Positions 62,972 to 64,000 of a DNA stretch of 64,000 bases are shown in pieces. This stretch comes from Cohnella phaseoli. GTDB lineage: Bacteria; Bacillota; Bacilli; Paenibacillales; Paenibacillaceae. Below the pieces are notes generated by a model. The model saw nothing but the letters and a program-made list of their open reading frames with translations, had not been told where the DNA came from and did no database searches. The stretch lies in NCBI RefSeq assembly GCF_003386235.1, contig NZ_QRDZ01000023.1, forward strand, positions 62,001 to 126,000. Reading direction: 5' to 3'. A program made the translations under genes and the position numbers. Every line of letters starts with the position of its first letter. Position 1 is the stretch's first letter.

Positions 62972-64000
62972 TCAATTGCTGTAAGGATACAGGTTAACCG
63001 CATGCGTCATCCCGTAGACACTGAAGAATCCTTCCTCGGTAATGGGATTATCGTTATCGACCACGTCGAATACTTTAACCCCGTCCACATAAAGGAATAT
63101 CCGCACGCCTTGATCGATATTAATGGCACCGGTTTGAATGCTGTGACGCTGATTAGGAAAATAATGCACATTATCTACATTTCCGAATCTCGGCGTGTAG
63201 CCCGGTATCGTGCCGATAAGCATTTCCCTAACGCCATTCGTCCATTTCTGCAATTCCCAGCTGTCATGGTTGACTCCGATTGCATAAGCTTGGGTGGAAG
63301 TGTCCAGATACGTCGAATAGGGATCCTGATCTCGCAGCGTAAAGGCAATCCAGTCTTTCCCATCCGTCGTCAAATCGGATTCCATGTCGAAAGCAAGCAC
63401 GACGTCGCCATATTGGTTGCCCGCATACCCGCTGTTCCCCGCAATGGAAATGCCGGTTTCCGGCGAAGGCAGCACTGTCACGGGAGCGCTCCATGCCGAA
63501 ACGTCTTGAATCGCATCGTCCAACAAAACTTCCGGCGCTGTAATCGGTCCTGTTGCGCTGCTCGTATGCTTCGCCGTAATCGTCCACACATAAGATTTGC
63601 TTCCGTTAGAAAGCGTAAAAGTGATTGGACCCTGCGAAAAATCAATCGGACTGCCGCCATAACCAACAACGGAATAGCCCGGTTCCAGCGTAAATACAGG
63701 CGTAAGCGCCGATAAATCCGCATCCTCCGCTACAAAGATTTTTACCGATTGCTCGAGCGGTCGGATCGACACGCCGCTCTCTTCGTCCAATATCGATACA
63801 TTCAGCAGCCCATAATCGTTTTTCAAATAAAAAGCCGGAGAATCCGGGTACATCTCCAATTGGATTTGGTGTCTGGCCACGACTCTTGGCGGAACGTCAT
63901 CGGCAATATGCGCGTAGCTCGGCTCCAGCCCCGCATTGGCCACAATCGACGCCGCCCCCGGTACGGACGCAAAGTCCCCTCCCGGAACGTACGTATTGTT
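62972..64000 (-). CDS. C-terminal part of a secreted beta-rich protein (5' end outside window)
   Basis: 342 residues in the window; the frame is open to the right edge, so the N-terminus and any catalytic domain are missing. The first part (from TYVPGGDFASV) looks like an immunoglobulin/cadherin-like tandem ending near VWTITAKHTSS. The last 200 residues resemble a concanavalin/LamG-type or CBM-like beta-sandwich, with ISIAGNSGYAGNQYGDVVLA, DWIAFTLRDQDPYSTY and IFLYVDGVKVFDVV. I cannot name a function; a carbohydrate-binding tail of an extracellular glycan-degrading enzyme fits the neighbourhood. A strong terminator follows, so it is the end of its transcript. Confidence 0.7.
   Translation of the reverse strand, partial: NNTYVPGGDFASVPGAASIVANAGLEPSYAHIADDVPPRVVARHQIQLEMYPDSPAFYLKNDYGLLNVSILDEESGVSIRPLEQSVKIFVAEDADLSALTPVFTLEPGYSVVGYGGSPIDFSQGPITFTLSNGSKSYVWTITAKHTSSATGPITAPEVLLDDAIQDVSAWSAPVTVLPSPETGISIAGNSGYAGNQYGDVVLAFDMESDLTTDGKDWIAFTLRDQDPYSTYLDTSTQAYAIGVNHDSWELQKWTNGVREMLIGTIPGYTPRFGNVDNVHYFPNQRHSIQTGAINIDQGVRIFLYVDGVKVFDVVDNDNPITEEGFFSVYGMTHAVNLYPYSN

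Noticed and set aside
1..64000. tRNA, rRNA, transposase or phage genes
   Set aside because: I looked for cloverleaf-type CCA ends, rRNA segments and DDE-type transposase motifs in the gaps and found none that I could support by eye.

Overview
The window looks like a chromosomal segment of a Paenibacillaceae bacterium (Paenibacillus/Cohnella type). The signs are moderately GC-rich Firmicutes DNA with strong GGAGG ribosome sites, many AraC-type regulators, YesM/YesN-type sensor/regulator pairs, LplB/YtcP/YtcQ-type sugar importers without their own ATPase, and very large secreted proteins with discoidin domains. The genus is an inference. I saw no rRNA, tRNA, CRISPR array or intact mobile element.

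Region 1 (1-6.9 kb, minus strand) is a metal-type operon: an ATP-grasp ligase, a DUF364-like putative heavy-metal-chelation protein, and a complete Opp/Nik/Cnt-type ABC importer (lipoprotein, two permeases, a fused double ATPase cut by the left edge). Its promoter carries a perfect 15-bp Zur box just after the -10 and a 12/14 Fur-like box over the -35. This resembles the logic of metallophore systems such as staphylococcal cnt, but without the opine-synthesis genes. It is the best candidate here for an undescribed system.

Region 2 (6.97-7.83 kb) is non-coding: thirteen tandem copies of a 50-bp unit, a hairpin, then three copies of a 40-bp unit.

Region 3 (7.9-31.2 kb) is carbohydrate catabolism. 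It holds a GH38 alpha-mannosidase divergent from an AraC regulator; a minus-strand locus (AraC, solute-binding lipoprotein, two permeases, histidine kinase, response regulator, 1752-residue secreted glycosidase-like protein); a plus-strand trio (seven-bladed FG-GAP propeller, Gfo/Idh/MocA oxidoreductase, GH4 glycosidase); a minus-strand trio (PIG-L deacetylase, divergent NagB-like isomerase, CBM9-like protein); and another AraC regulator.

Region 4 (31.3-42.6 kb, minus) is a second importer locus with a membrane-bound AraC-type sensor/regulator. It ends in a second giant secreted glycosidase-like gene that is broken by one in-frame TAA.

Region 5 (42.7-44.9 kb) has a terminator, a deleted Uma2-family remnant, and a plus-strand AraC/phytanoyl-CoA-dioxygenase-like pair.

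Region 6 (44.9-64 kb, minus) is a double glycan locus: importer plus GH20 hexosaminidase, a six-hairpin glycosidase, histidine kinase/response regulator, a second importer, and a secreted TIM-barrel protein. Three promoters here share an AAAAAAGTCC box at the same distance from the -10, followed by cre-like sites. This suggests induction by the local response regulator plus CcpA repression. The window ends inside another secreted protein.
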